Assembly (NCBI RefSeq): GCF_030323145.1
Contig: NZ_CP100470.1
Coordinates: 186,001-250,000, forward strand
Length of the DNA stretch: 64,000 bases
From: Mesorhizobium sp. C432A
GTDB taxonomy: Bacteria > Pseudomonadota > Alphaproteobacteria > Rhizobiales > Rhizobiaceae
Reading direction: 5' to 3'
The notes under the pieces were generated by a model, which saw only the letters and a list, made by a program, of their open reading frames with translations, was not told the origin of the DNA and made no database searches. The position numbers and the translations under genes were made by a program. Below, one piece after another: positions 14,105-25,620 of this stretch (within the stretch, counting starts at the first letter, position 1; every line of letters starts with the position of its first letter).

Positions 14105-17100
14105 ATGCCTTCCGAGAACTACTCTTTCCTCGATGTCGCCGTGCTTGATGCGGTTCGCCAGCGCTTCGCCGCCGGCGACGCGATCGCGATTCTGTCGGCC
14201 GACCTCGAACAGGTGATCTGGGCCAACGGCCCGGGCGCTGCGGTGTTCGGCTATCCCGACATCGAGGCCATCATCGGCGCCTCGGCACAGCTGCCGCTGA
14301 TCGCCAGGCGTCAGATCATGGCGACCGCGGGCTTCCCGCAGATCGGCAGCGACCGCGCCATTACGGTACGGCTGGCGACCGGCATCACCAGCCGCGCCGT
14401 CGGCTTCCTGGCCAGTGCGGTGACTATGCCGGACGGCGAAAGCGCCATCATGCTGGTGGTGCCGGCAGCGCAGGCCGGCTCGCGCAGTGCTGCCGACATT
14501 GCGGCCCGCGCGATCAGCGGCTTTACCGAAGACGGCCATTTCATCGCCTTTGTCGACGCCGCCGGCACTGTCGAGGCGGCTTCGGATGGCTTTGGCGCGC
14601 TCGCCATCCGGCCTGAGACGCTGGCCGCGCTTGTCGCCGACGTGGCGAGCCAGGACGACCGCATCGTCAAGCGGCTGGTCCCCGGCGGCGCCACGTCCTA
14701 TCCGGCCGGCTTCGCGCGCCTGACCGAGTCCAGGCATCTGCTGGTGGTCATCGACGAGGATCAGCTCGGTGAGGAAAATCCTGTCGGCGAGCTGGATGCC
14801 GAACCTGCTGCAGCGCAGGTCGACGATGGCCCGGCGCAAGCCGCCGCGGAGAACGCGGTAACGGTGGATGCGGTGGCTGACCACCCCCCCGCAAGCGGGA
14901 ATCAGGGCGCCCCACTCGCGGCCGCGCCTGACGTCGGGGAGACAGGTCCGGCTGCCACCGAGCATGATGCTTCGGCGTCAACCGATACAAAGGCGGATCA
15001 TCGCGAGCAGACGACCGGTCGCGAGCAGGCGGCGAATGACAGCGCGCCGGCGCAACATGATCATTGGTACTTCCATGCCGGCGAAGAGCCGCAGGCGGGC
15101 GAGCCGGACAGCCCGGCGCAGGCCGAGCCGGATTCTGTTTCCCCGGCCGAGAGTGCGCAGTTGGACTGCAGTGCCGCTGCGCCCGCCCTGCCCTCTGACG
15201 CAGCCCCACCGGCTGCGCCTCCCGCCAAACGTGAGATCGACCGCTCGGCGCCGCCGCTGCGCTTCGTCTGGCGCACCGACGCCGAGGGCAAGTTCAGCGC
15301 GCTGTCGCCGGAATTCGGCGACATTGTCGGCAAAGCCGCCGCCGACGTGATCGGCCGCCGCTTCAAGGACGTCGCGACAATTTTCGGCCTCGACGCCTCG
15401 GGCGAGATCGCGGGCCTGCTTGAACGGCGCGACACCTGGTCGGGCCGCTCGGTACTGTGGCCGGTTGCCGGCTCCGACCTGAAGATACCGGTCGATCTGG
15501 CAGCACTGCCTGTCTATGGCCGCAGCCGCGCCTTCGAAGGTTTTCGTGGTTTCGGCGTCGCCCGCGCCGGCGATGCGGTGGTCGATCCGGAAGCAATCGG
15601 CATGGCGCTGGTCCCCAATGGCGCGCCAGCGGCAGCAGCCGAGCCGGCCCCGGAACAGCCCGTGGCGGAAGCTCCCAAGGCGGCCGATCCGTTCGAGGGC
15701 GAAGTGCCGGCACTGACCATCGTGCCGAAGCAGGAACGTCGTTTTGCCGACAAGGTCATCCGGCTGGCCGAGCATCGGCAGCCCGCCAACGACAAGCAGC
15801 CGACAAGCGAGAGGGGCCTGTCGACGCTGGAGCGCAGCGCTTTCCGCGAAATCGGCGAGCGGCTGAAGAAGGACAATCCCCCGCCGGAGCAGCCGGAGAC
15901 TGCCAAGCAGGCCGAACCGGCCAATCCGGATCAGGTAACGCCAGACCAGGCCAAGGCAGATGAGCCCAAGCCGGATCATGTCGAGGCGAACCAGGCTGAA
16001 ACAGCCGCGCCAGCCCGGCGGCCCGCCGAGGTCTCGAGTCCGGGCGAAGCCCGCCCGGCTGCCGTGGCTGAACCATCGGCAACCGCACCCGAAAGCGAAA
16101 CGGCTGAGGCCGAACCGCCGGAAAGCGATGCCGAGGACGAAAAGGACCTGACGCGGCTTGACGGCGAGCAGCCGGACGACGGCCTTGCGGACAGCGAAGC
16201 AGGCGAGGCGAAGGCGCCGACAGTGTCGCGCTCCCTGCTCGACTATGCCGATCCCGAACCAGGCTCCGTCACCGAAGACAGTACGGAAGCAACGTCGTCC
16301 AACGACGAACTTGCGCCGGCTTCCGAACCGGATGATACGCAAGCCCAAGAGATCGTCGAGGCCGCAGAGCCACAGCCGGTTGTTGCCGAGACGCCGGCCA
16401 ATGCCGGTGAAGACGACAGCATGACGTCGGCCGACTTCCGCGATGCCGAGGACAATGAGGATTGGGCGCCGTCCGACGAGGCGACCGATTCCGCCGTGGA
16501 AGACGGGGACAAGGCCGGCGATGCGGACACAGTGCCGGCAGAACCACAGCGCCTGAAAGTGCCGCCGCTCAAGCTTGAGGGGTTCATGCCTTCGGCATTC
16601 TCGGCCGGAGATGAACACAAGGCCCCTGACACGTCGATCCTCGGCAAGCTGCCGGTGCCGCTGCTCATCCATTCGGGCGACGAGCTTCATTACGCCAATG
16701 AGGAATTCCTCGGCCTGACCGGCTATGACACGCTTGAGGACCTGAGCGACGCCGGCGGGCTCGACGCGCTGTTTGCCGATCCCTATTCAGAAATGGCCGG
16801 CGAAAGCGACCACACACTCAAACTGAAGACGCGCGAGGGCCAGGAATTTCCGATCGAAGCCATTTTGCGTTCGGTGCCGTGGCGCGCCGGCAAGGCGCTG
16901 ATGCTGGTGGTGCGACGTACCGGCGATAACGAGCCGCCGATGGTTGCGCATCTCGCAGCCGAGGAGCAGACGCAGCCCGATGTCTCCGAACTCAAAGCGC
17001 GCATTGCCGAGATGCGCACCATCATCGACACCGCGACCGATGGTGTGGTGTTGATCGGCCGCGACGGCGACATCCGCTCGATCAGCCGGCCGGCCGAGGC

Positions 17101-18109
17101 GCTGTTCGGCTTCGACAGCGACGACGTCACCGGTAAACCGTTCGCCTCGCTGTTTGCCATCGAAAGCCAGCGCGCGGCGCGCGACTATCTGAACGGCCTG
17201 TCCGAGCCCGGCGTGGCGAGTGTGATGAACGATGGCCGCGAGGTGATCGGGCGCGAGGCGCAAGGGCGCTTCATCCCGCTGTTCATGACCATCGGCAGGC
17301 TGCCCAATGACAGCGGCTTCTGCGCCGTGGTGCGCGACATCACGCAGTGGAAGCGGGCCGAAGAGGATCTGACCCAGGCGCGCGCGGTGGCCGAGCGCGC
17401 CTCCTCGCAGAAGACCGATTTCCTCGCCCGCATCAGCCACGAGATCCGCACGCCGCTCAACGCCATTATCGGCTTTTCCGAGCTGATGGTGGACGAGAAG
17501 TTCGGCCCGGTAGCCAATGACCGCTACCGCGACTATCTCAGAGACATCAACCGCTCGGGCAACCATGTGCTCGATCTCGTCAATGACCTCCTCGACATTT
17601 CGAAGATCGAGGCCGGCCAGCAGGAAATGGACTACGAGGCGGTGTCGCTCAACGATACGCTGGCCGAGACGGTGGCGATGATGCAGCCGCAGGCCAACCG
17701 CGAGCGTGTCATCATTCGCTCCAGCTTCGCCTCGCGACTGCCCGAAGTGGTCGCCGACCTCAGAAGCGTGCGCCAGATCGCGCTCAACATCCTGTCCAAT
17801 GCCATTCGCTATACGCAAGCCGGCGGACAGGTGATCGTGTCGACCGCCTATGAAACCTCCGGCGACGTTGTCATGCGGGTGCGCGATACCGGCATTGGCA
17901 TGAGCCATGCCGAGATCGAGCAGGCGCTGAAGCCGTTCAAGCAGATCAATGCGCTGAAGCGCGGGCGTGGCGACGGCACCGGTCTCGGCCTGCCGCTGAC
18001 CAAGGCGATGGTGGAAGCCAACCGCGCCCGCTTCACCATCACCTCGACGCCGGGCGAAGGGACGCTGGTCGAGGTCGCCTTCCCGTCGACGCGGGTGCTG
18101 GCCGAATAG
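14105..18109 (+). CDS. Large multi-PAS sensor histidine kinase, PdhS/PleC/DivJ-like (cell-cycle class)
   Basis: 1334 residues. No transmembrane helix is seen, so it should be cytoplasmic. Order: an N-terminal sensor-like region (1-215); an acidic, Pro/Ala-rich disordered stretch; a PAS-like domain about 384-480; a second long acidic linker about 500-845; PAS about 848-940; PAS about 963-1085; HisKA with the phospho-acceptor in ISHEIRTPLN (His1112); and HATPase with N box NILSNAIRY, G1 DTGIGM (about 1260) and G2 GTGLGLP (about 1291). The HisKA sequence is of the PleC/DivJ/PdhS group, whose members phosphorylate DivK-type regulators and act at cell poles. A perfect CtrA box stands upstream. Three short repeats of GGTTCGCCAAGAGG lie just before the start. 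Which member it is (PdhS, CbrA or another) is not settled. Confidence 0.88.
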   Translation: MPSENYSFLDVAVLDAVRQRFAAGDAIAILSADLEQVIWANGPGAAVFGYPDIEAIIGASAQLPLIARRQIMATAGFPQIGSDRAITVRLATGITSRAVGFLASAVTMPDGESAIMLVVPAAQAGSRSAADIAARAISGFTEDGHFIAFVDAAGTVEAASDGFGALAIRPETLAALVADVASQDDRIVKRLVPGGATSYPAGFARLTESRHLLVVIDEDQLGEENPVGELDAEPAAAQVDDGPAQAAAENAVTVDAVADHPPASGNQGAPLAAAPDVGETGPAATEHDASASTDTKADHREQTTGREQAANDSAPAQHDHWYFHAGEEPQAGEPDSPAQAEPDSVSPAESAQLDCSAAAPALPSDAAPPAAPPAKREIDRSAPPLRFVWRTDAEGKFSALSPEFGDIVGKAAADVIGRRFKDVATIFGLDASGEIAGLLERRDTWSGRSVLWPVAGSDLKIPVDLAALPVYGRSRAFEGFRGFGVARAGDAVVDPEAIGMALVPNGAPAAAAEPAPEQPVAEAPKAADPFEGEVPALTIVPKQERRFADKVIRLAEHRQPANDKQPTSERGLSTLERSAFREIGERLKKDNPPPEQPETAKQAEPANPDQVTPDQAKADEPKPDHVEANQAETAAPARRPAEVSSPGEARPAAVAEPSATAPESETAEAEPPESDAEDEKDLTRLDGEQPDDGLADSEAGEAKAPTVSRSLLDYADPEPGSVTEDSTEATSSNDELAPASEPDDTQAQEIVEAAEPQPVVAETPANAGEDDSMTSADFRDAEDNEDWAPSDEATDSAVEDGDKAGDADTVPAEPQRLKVPPLKLEGFMPSAFSAGDEHKAPDTSILGKLPVPLLIHSGDELHYANEEFLGLTGYDTLEDLSDAGGLDALFADPYSEMAGESDHTLKLKTREGQEFPIEAILRSVPWRAGKALMLVVRRTGDNEPPMVAHLAAEEQTQPDVSELKARIAEMRTIIDTATDGVVLIGRDGDIRSISRPAEALFGFDSDDVTGKPFASLFAIESQRAARDYLNGLSEPGVASVMNDGREVIGREAQGRFIPLFMTIGRLPNDSGFCAVVRDITQWKRAEEDLTQARAVAERASSQKTDFLARISHEIRTPLNAIIGFSELMVDEKFGPVANDRYRDYLRDINRSGNHVLDLVNDLLDISKIEAGQQEMDYEAVSLNDTLAETVAMMQPQANRERVIIRSSFASRLPEVVADLRSVRQIALNILSNAIRYTQAGGQVIVSTAYETSGDVVMRVRDTGIGMSHAEIEQALKPFKQINALKRGRGDGTGLGLPLTKAMVEANRARFTITSTPGEGTLVEVAFPSTRVLAE

Positions 18110-18146
18110 GGCCGGCCATTCCCGGGCGAGAATCCCGGACAAAGAA

Positions 18147-18168
18147 AAGGCGTCCAACAGGACGCCTT
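18147..18168. terminator. Stem-loop terminator after the histidine kinase gene
   Basis: AAGGCGTCC (18147-18155) and GGACGCCTT (18160-18168) form a perfect 9-base stem with loop AACA. On the plus strand it is followed by the weak run TTAAATGG; on the minus strand by TTTTCTTTG, so it may work in both directions. It lies 38 bases after the kinase stop. Confidence 0.7.
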
Positions 18169-18374
18169 AAATGGGATTTGCTGTCACAACGGGGGCTTGA
18201 GCGAATCTGATCCTCAGGGGACGAGGAACGGGATTTCTCCCTCAAGTTACGTGCGACTATCGACGCCGGGCCTTAACAACTCCTTACCGGCCGTCCAAAA
18301 AATTTACGAATGTGTACCACTCATGAAATCTAGGTAAATTCGACCGACATATCTGGTTAACCATCCCGGCCGCG

Positions 18375-20345
<1,971 letters not shown>

Positions 20346-20390
20346 TATCGATCCTCCTTGAAGCCCGTCGCGTCGCAAGATAGATATGCT

Positions 20391-20452
20391 TTTGTTTTGA
20401 TGCACGTCGTTGTCCCGGAACCGCTGCACTCTTCCGGGCGACATGCACTAGC
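20391..20452. repeat. Rhizobiales intergenic palindromic repeat, copy 1
   Basis: The segment TTTGTTTTGATGCACGTC ... GGGCGACATGCACTAG resembles a repeat seen often in rhizobial genomes upstream of genes; the arms GATGCACGTC and GACATGCA can pair and CCCGGAACC pairs with the CCGGG on the other side. A second copy lies at 41834-41894 in the same position relative to a minus-strand gene, and a diverged third near 50112-50200. The remainder of the 366-base gap 20346-20711 holds no gene that I can support. Confidence 0.7.
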
Positions 20453-20711
20453 CTCAGCTTTACAGGCGCGCTGTCCCAAAAACGCCGCGCCTCGTAGCAG
20501 GCTGAAGCTGCATCGCTTATGCCTACCACCGTGCGGCAGAGCAAGATTTTGTTCCGCTAAACTCGGCCATGTGTGCGCAATTGCCATCGCCGGGCCATAA
20601 AGACTTGAAATGCCTCAGCCCTAAGTCGTAGTGACGACTGGAAGGCGTGGTGACAACTGGCGGTTACACCCGTCAGGCGATTTTTATCGGAATGAAAGCA
20701 ACCGGGGCAAT

Positions 20712-22565
20712 ATGCCATCACCTTTGATCCGGCGCGGAATATGGGCGATCGGCGTTGCCGTGCTCGTCATCGCGCTGGTCGTCGCCGCTCTGCCGCTGAT
20801 TGCCTCGACCCGGATCGTGCGCGATCGCATTGCCTGGGAGATGAGCGCGTGGAGCGGATTCAGGGTCACCATCGCCGGTTCGCCGCGCATCGAGGTGTGG
20901 CCGAAGTTCCGCGCCATATTGAGCGACGTCACGCTGTCGCAGTGGACCGAGACCGACGCGCCGCCGGTGATCGAGGCCGAACGGGTCGAGGTCGACCTTT
21001 CGGCCATGGCGGCGCTGCAGGGCGATGTGGTGTTTTCGACGGCGCGGCTGGTGCGGCCGACGATCCGGGTCCAGCGCGCCGCAAACGGCATATTCCTGCC
21101 CGCCATACCAACGGGCGGACGCATCACCCGCTCCATCGACACGGCGCGCGGCGTGGTCAACGCCGATCCGACGAAGCCGGATCTGAGCAAGCTGCCCGCC
21201 GATCCGTTCGGCACCGTGGAATTCAGGGACGGCCGTATGGTCGCCTCCGTCGGCGGCAAGGACGTCGAATTGCTGACCAGCCTGTCCGGCCAGGCGAGCT
21301 GGGCAGCGATGAACAGCAACGCGACCTTGTCGGCGACCGGAATCTGGCGCGGCGAGAGCATCACCGTCGATGCCGCCTCGCCCAAGCCGCTGGTGCTGTT
21401 TGCCGGCGGCGCCGCACCGGTCACGTTTTCGTTCAAGGCAGCGCCGGCCAGCTTCTCGTTCGACGGCACGGCCAGCATGTCGCAAAACGCCTATTTCGAT
21501 GGCCAGGCGAAATTCGCCGCGCCCTCGCTGCGGCGCGTGCTGGAATGGTCGCAGGCCGGCATTGCTCCTGGTACGGCGATCGGTTCGGTCTCGGTTTCGA
21601 GCAAGATCACGGCGACCGCCGGCCGCGTCAAATTCGAAAACACCGCGGTGACGCTCGACAACAACCCGGGAATGGGGGCGCTGGATTTTTCGTTCGGCGA
21701 CGCCTTGCCGGTGATATCAGGCACACTCGCCTTCGATACGCTCGACCTCAGGTCGCTGTTTTCGGCCTTCACGCCGCTGGCGCCGACCGGCGAGACCGGT
21801 CCCGGCGAAATCGACACCAGCTTCGCCGACCGGATCAATCTCGATCTGAGGCTGTCAGCGGCACATGCCTCGGCCGGCGCAATCCAGCTTGCCGACGTCG
21901 CCGCTACGGCGCAGGTGAAGAACGGGCTTGCCGTCTTCGATATCTCCGATGCGTCGGCCTTTGGCGGCAACGTGCAAAGTAGCCTGCGTTTCGACCGCAA
22001 ACCGGAGGGCTCGCAGGTCGAGATCCGGCTGCTCGCCTCCGACATTGACGGCGCCGCTTTCGGCACCGCGGCCGGAATGACGCGGCTGGTGCCGGCCAGC
22101 ACCGGCACTGTCTCGGTCATTCTCAAAGGGCCGGGCAAATCCTGGGACTCGATCTTCGAGAACGCGGACGGCTCGGTCTCTGCGACGTTCGGGCCGGGCG
22201 CGCTGAGCGGGCTCAATTTGCCGGCATTTCTGAAGCACACGGAACAGGGCGGCTTCTTCGCGCTCGACGACGTCTCGGACGGGACACTGCCGATGGACGG
22301 CGCCGAGCTCAAGGCCACCATCTCGAAGGGTGTGGCAAGGCTGGACAAGGCCGAGGCCAATTCGGCGAAATACAAGGTCTGGCTGTCCGGCATCGCCTCT
22401 TACGGCGGACGCGGATTGGCGCTTTCGGGGGGTGTCACTCAGGCCGACCCGGCAGCGGCACCGGTCAATGGCCAGCAGGGATCCAACCAGTCGTCATTCT
22501 TCGTCGGCGGCACCTGGAGCACGCCGTTCATCTCGCCGATCAGCCGCGGCGTCTCAGGCGAATAG
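20712..22565 (+). CDS. AsmA family protein
   Basis: 617 residues from the ATG at 20712 (MPSPLIRRGIWAIGVAVLVI), preferred over an upstream frame start at 20631 because the membrane helix begins here and a GGGGCAAT stands before it. Residues 9-30 form one N-terminal membrane helix. The body contains the AsmA N-terminal motif (WEMSAWSGFRVTIAGSPRIE and VWPKFRAILSDVTLSQW) and a C-terminal AsmA_2-like region with LDTLDLRSLFSAF and VSVILKGPGKSWDSI. These proteins are inner-membrane anchored with a large periplasmic part; they belong to the bridge-like group (with TamB and YhdP) thought to move phospholipid to the outer membrane. It stands alone, not in an operon. Confidence 0.87.
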   Translation: MPSPLIRRGIWAIGVAVLVIALVVAALPLIASTRIVRDRIAWEMSAWSGFRVTIAGSPRIEVWPKFRAILSDVTLSQWTETDAPPVIEAERVEVDLSAMAALQGDVVFSTARLVRPTIRVQRAANGIFLPAIPTGGRITRSIDTARGVVNADPTKPDLSKLPADPFGTVEFRDGRMVASVGGKDVELLTSLSGQASWAAMNSNATLSATGIWRGESITVDAASPKPLVLFAGGAAPVTFSFKAAPASFSFDGTASMSQNAYFDGQAKFAAPSLRRVLEWSQAGIAPGTAIGSVSVSSKITATAGRVKFENTAVTLDNNPGMGALDFSFGDALPVISGTLAFDTLDLRSLFSAFTPLAPTGETGPGEIDTSFADRINLDLRLSAAHASAGAIQLADVAATAQVKNGLAVFDISDASAFGGNVQSSLRFDRKPEGSQVEIRLLASDIDGAAFGTAAGMTRLVPASTGTVSVILKGPGKSWDSIFENADGSVSATFGPGALSGLNLPAFLKHTEQGGFFALDDVSDGTLPMDGAELKATISKGVARLDKAEANSAKYKVWLSGIASYGGRGLALSGGVTQADPAAAPVNGQQGSNQSSFFVGGTWSTPFISPISRGVSGE

Positions 22566-22607
22566 GCGGACCCTTACCGGGATCGCCCTATCCCTCGTTT
22601 GACGCAA

Positions 22608-23426
22608 TCAACCGCGCTGCGCGGCCTGTTCGTCGAGCTGGCGTTGCACCTCACGCCGCTTGTTGGCGACCGAAGCGATGATGACGCCTACCGCCACGAC
22701 GGCGATCAGGATGGTGCAGGCGGCGTTGATTTCCGGCGTCACGCCGAGCCGCACCTGGCTGTAGATCTTCATCGGCAGCGTGGTGGCGCCAGGCCCGGAG
22801 GTGAAGGAGGCGATGACCAGGTCGTCAAGCGACAGGGTGAAGGCCAGCATCCAGCCGGAGACGATGGCCGGCATGATGACCGGCAGCGTGATCTGAAAGA
22901 AGGTCTTTACCGGCGTTGCGCCGAGGTCCAAGGCAGCTTCTTCCAGCGAACGATCGAACGACACCAGGCGCGACTGCACGACGACGGCCACGAAGCACAT
23001 GGTCAAGGTGATGTGAGCAAGCGTCACGGTCAGGAAGCCACGGTCGAGACCGACGGCAACGAACAGCAGCAGCAGCGACAGGCCGGTGATGACTTCCGGC
23101 ATGACCAGCGGCGCAAACACCATGCCGGAAAACAGGATGCGGCCGCGGAAGCGGGTGTAGCGGGTCAAGGTCAGTGCCGCCAGCGTGCCGAGCACGGTTG
23201 CCACAGTGGCGGAGATGACACCCACACGCGCGGTCACCCAGGTGGCGTCCATCAGCCCCTGATTGTGGAACAGCGAGGCATACCATTTGGTCGAGAAGCC
23301 GCCCCAGACGGTGACCAGCTTCGACTCGTTGAAGGAGAAGACGATGAGCAGCACGATCGGCAGATAGAGAAAGGCAAAGCCCAGCACGACCGAGGTGACG
23401 TTGAAGCGGCTCCAGGTGGCGTTCAT
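22608..23426 (-). CDS. potI: Putrescine/spermidine ABC transporter permease (PotI type)
   Basis: 272 residues of the BPD_transp_1 family with six hydrophobic segments. Its start MNATWSRFNVTSVVLG (ATG at 23426) overlaps the stop of the previous permease gene by 4 bases (ATGA). The EAA loop is LEEAALDLGATPVKTFFQIT. The IVLLIVFSFNESK segment near the N terminus is typical of PotC/PotI. It pairs with PotH to form the channel. It is the last gene of the operon potF-potG-potH-potI on the minus strand. Confidence 0.9.
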   Translation of the reverse strand: MNATWSRFNVTSVVLGFAFLYLPIVLLIVFSFNESKLVTVWGGFSTKWYASLFHNQGLMDATWVTARVGVISATVATVLGTLAALTLTRYTRFRGRILFSGMVFAPLVMPEVITGLSLLLLFVAVGLDRGFLTVTLAHITLTMCFVAVVVQSRLVSFDRSLEEAALDLGATPVKTFFQITLPVIMPAIVSGWMLAFTLSLDDLVIASFTSGPGATTLPMKIYSQVRLGVTPEINAACTILIAVVAVGVIIASVANKRREVQRQLDEQAAQRG

Positions 23427-24388
23427 TTGTCCTGCTCCTGGGCGCGTGCCTGGGCCTGCTGGAAGAGCATGATCGGCACGATCAGGAGCAGCAGCAGGAT
23501 GACGGCGACGGCCGACGACACCGGCCAGTCACGGTTGGCGAAGAATTCATTCCACAAGGTCTTGCCGATCATCAGCGTCTGCGAGCCGCCGAGCAGATCG
23601 GGAATGACGAACTCGCCAACCGCTGGAATGAACACCAGCAGGCAGCCGGCGATGACCCCGGGCAGCGACAGCGGGAAGGTGATCTTCCAGAAGGCTGATG
23701 TCGGCGGGCAGCCGAGATCCTTTGCCGCCTCGATCAGCGAATAATCCATCTTTTCCAGCGAGGAATAGAGCGGCAGCACCATGAATGGCAGGTAGGAATA
23801 GACGATGCCGATGAAGATCGCCGTGTAAGTGTTGAGGATGATCAGTGGCTGATTGATGATGTGCAGCGACAACAGCAGCTGATTGAGCAGACCCTCGGGC
23901 TTGAGGATGCCGATCCAGGCATAGACGCGGATCAGGAACGACGTCCAGAACGGCAGGATTACCAGCATCAGCAAGGTCGGACGGATCGTCGCCGGCGCGC
24001 GGGCCATGCCGTAGGCGATCGGGAAGCCGACGAGCAAGGTCAGGATCGTCGAGACTGCAGCGATGATAACGCTGGTCACGTAGGCTTTGAAGTAAAGCGC
24101 GTCCTGCGTTAGCCAGACATAATTGTCGAAGCTGAGTTCGCGGAAGCGGACAAAGAACCCGGACATGCCGTCCCTGAAATCGAGCGCCGGCGTGTAGGGC
24201 GGCATGGCGATCGCCGACTGCGACAGCGAAATCTTGAAGACGATGATGAACGGGATGAAGAAGAAGAACAGCAGCCAGAGATAAGGCACGATGATGACGA
24301 GCCGGCTGACGAAGCCGGCGCCGAGCCGTGTCAGAAACGGTTTGGCCGCTGTCGATGGGCCGGTGCCGGTGATGGCGATGTTGGACAT
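23423..24388 (-). CDS. potH: Putrescine/spermidine ABC transporter permease (PotH type)
   Basis: 321 residues, BPD_transp_1 family. The start MSNIAITGTGPSTAAKPF precedes a first hydrophobic segment VPYLWLLFFFFIPFIIVFKI, typical of the PotB/PotH half. The EAA loop is SLIEAAKDLGCPPTSAFWKI. Six membrane segments are visible. The gene begins 9 bases after the ATPase gene ends and its own end overlaps potI by 4 bases, indicating coupled translation. Confidence 0.9.
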   Translation of the reverse strand: MSNIAITGTGPSTAAKPFLTRLGAGFVSRLVIIVPYLWLLFFFFIPFIIVFKISLSQSAIAMPPYTPALDFRDGMSGFFVRFRELSFDNYVWLTQDALYFKAYVTSVIIAAVSTILTLLVGFPIAYGMARAPATIRPTLLMLVILPFWTSFLIRVYAWIGILKPEGLLNQLLLSLHIINQPLIILNTYTAIFIGIVYSYLPFMVLPLYSSLEKMDYSLIEAAKDLGCPPTSAFWKITFPLSLPGVIAGCLLVFIPAVGEFVIPDLLGGSQTLMIGKTLWNEFFANRDWPVSSAVAVILLLLLIVPIMLFQQAQARAQEQDK

Positions 24389-24397
24389 GGCCTCCCC

Positions 24398-25537
24398 CTA
24401 CCGTGTCAGCACGACGCCGGCATCCGGCCGGAAGGAGACCCAGGCGCGGTCGTTCCAGGTCAGCGGATCATCGGTGACGCGTGCAGCGTTGAGCGCGCTT
24501 GCCCTGATGATCTGCCCGTCATCCAGCCTGATGTGGTAGACGGTCATGTCGCCGAGATAGGCAACGTCGTAGACCTCGCCCTCAAGCGCATTGACGGCGT
24601 CGGCCGGTTTCGTCGACGACACCTTGATCTTCTCCGGCCTGATGGCGAAGACGATGTCGGAACCGGCCTTTGTATCGGTGCTGTTTTCGACGACGATCTG
24701 GGCCCCTGTCGCGCCGGTGATGCGCGTGGTGTTTGCCGCACGCTCGGCGACCTTGCCCTCGAACATGTTCACATTGCCGACGAAGTGGGCAACGAAGCGC
24801 GAACTGGGGGCTTCATAGACTTCCGCCGGCGTCGCCACCTGCATCACCTCGCCCTTGTCGATGATGGCGATGCGGTCGGCCATGGTCATCGCCTCTTCCT
24901 GGTCGTGGGTAACGACGACGAAGGTAAGGCCGAGATTTTGCTGCAGGTCCATCAGCTCGAACTGCGTTTCCTCGCGCAGCTTCTTGTCAAGCGCGCCGAG
25001 CGGCTCATCGAGCAGCAAGACTTTTGGCCGCTTGGCAACCGAGCGGGCGAGCGCGACGCGCTGGCGCTGGCCGCCCGACAATTGGTGCGGCTTGCGCTTG
25101 GCGAACTGCTCTAGCTTCACCAGCTTCAGCATCTCGGCGACGCGCTTTTCGATATCCGGTCCCGGCATGCCTTCCTGCTTGAGGCCGAAGGCAATGTTCT
25201 TTTCCACGCTCATATGCGGGAACAGCGCATAGGACTGGAACATCATGTTGACCGGGCGGCGGTAGGGCGGGATGCCGCGCAAGTCCTGGCCGTCGAGAAG
25301 GATACGGCCGGCGGTCGGCTCCTCGAAGCCGGCAAGCATCCGCAGCAACGTCGACTTTCCGCAGCCCGACGCGCCGAGCAGGGCGAAGAACTCGCGCTCG
25401 AAAATGGTCAGCGACAGATTGTTGACGGCGGTGAAGTCACCGAACTTCTTGGTGACGTTCTCGAATTGGATATATGGCTTGGCGTTCGGGTCGTTCCATG
25501 GCGCGAAATCCCTGCGGATGCTGCCAAGCGATTTCAT
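24398..25537 (-). CDS. potG: Putrescine/spermidine ABC transporter ATPase (PotG type)
   Basis: 379 residues. It has Walker A GASGCGKST, signature LSGGQRQRVALARS, Walker B VLLLDEPLGALD and switch histidine in VVTHDQEEA, followed by a TOBE_2 C-terminal domain (IRPEKIKVS ... VAYLGDMTVYH). It supplies energy to the PotHI channel. The gene starts 83 bases after the end of the binding-protein gene, and the gap holds a strong stem-loop (25581-25610) that probably reduces transcription or stabilises the upstream message, giving more binding protein than transporter. Confidence 0.92.
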   Translation of the reverse strand: MKSLGSIRRDFAPWNDPNAKPYIQFENVTKKFGDFTAVNNLSLTIFEREFFALLGASGCGKSTLLRMLAGFEEPTAGRILLDGQDLRGIPPYRRPVNMMFQSYALFPHMSVEKNIAFGLKQEGMPGPDIEKRVAEMLKLVKLEQFAKRKPHQLSGGQRQRVALARSVAKRPKVLLLDEPLGALDKKLREETQFELMDLQQNLGLTFVVVTHDQEEAMTMADRIAIIDKGEVMQVATPAEVYEAPSSRFVAHFVGNVNMFEGKVAERAANTTRITGATGAQIVVENSTDTKAGSDIVFAIRPEKIKVSSTKPADAVNALEGEVYDVAYLGDMTVYHIRLDDGQIIRASALNAARVTDDPLTWNDRAWVSFRPDAGVVLTR

Positions 25538-25580
25538 GTCCCACTCCGTCCTATTTTTTTTGCTTCTTGCCCAGAGAAGA

Positions 25581-25610
25581 ATGGTCCCGGCAGGTGGCTG
25601 CCGGGACCAT
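25581..25610. other. 13-base-pair stem-loop between potF and potG
   Basis: ATGGTCCCGGCAG (25581-25593) pairs perfectly with CTGCCGGGACCAT (25598-25610) around a 4-base loop. No T-run follows on the minus strand, so it is more likely an mRNA-stabilising or attenuating hairpin than a full terminator, as is common after periplasmic binding-protein genes. Confidence 0.75.
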
Positions 25611-25620
25611 GTCGCATTGC

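Noticed and set aside
14978..16690. 570-residue minus-strand frame inside the histidine kinase gene
   Set aside because: It lies antisense to the acidic, low-complexity linker of the kinase; it has no ribosome binding site and no recognisable family, so it is a shadow.
16787..18157. 456-residue minus-strand frame over the kinase catalytic domains
   Set aside because: It is the antisense of conserved HisKA/HATPase codons, rich in His, Gly and Arg, and matches no family.
22599..23744. 381-residue plus-strand frame across the potI/potH genes
   Set aside because: It is antisense to two membrane permeases and rich in Asp, Gly and His; the permeases are clear.
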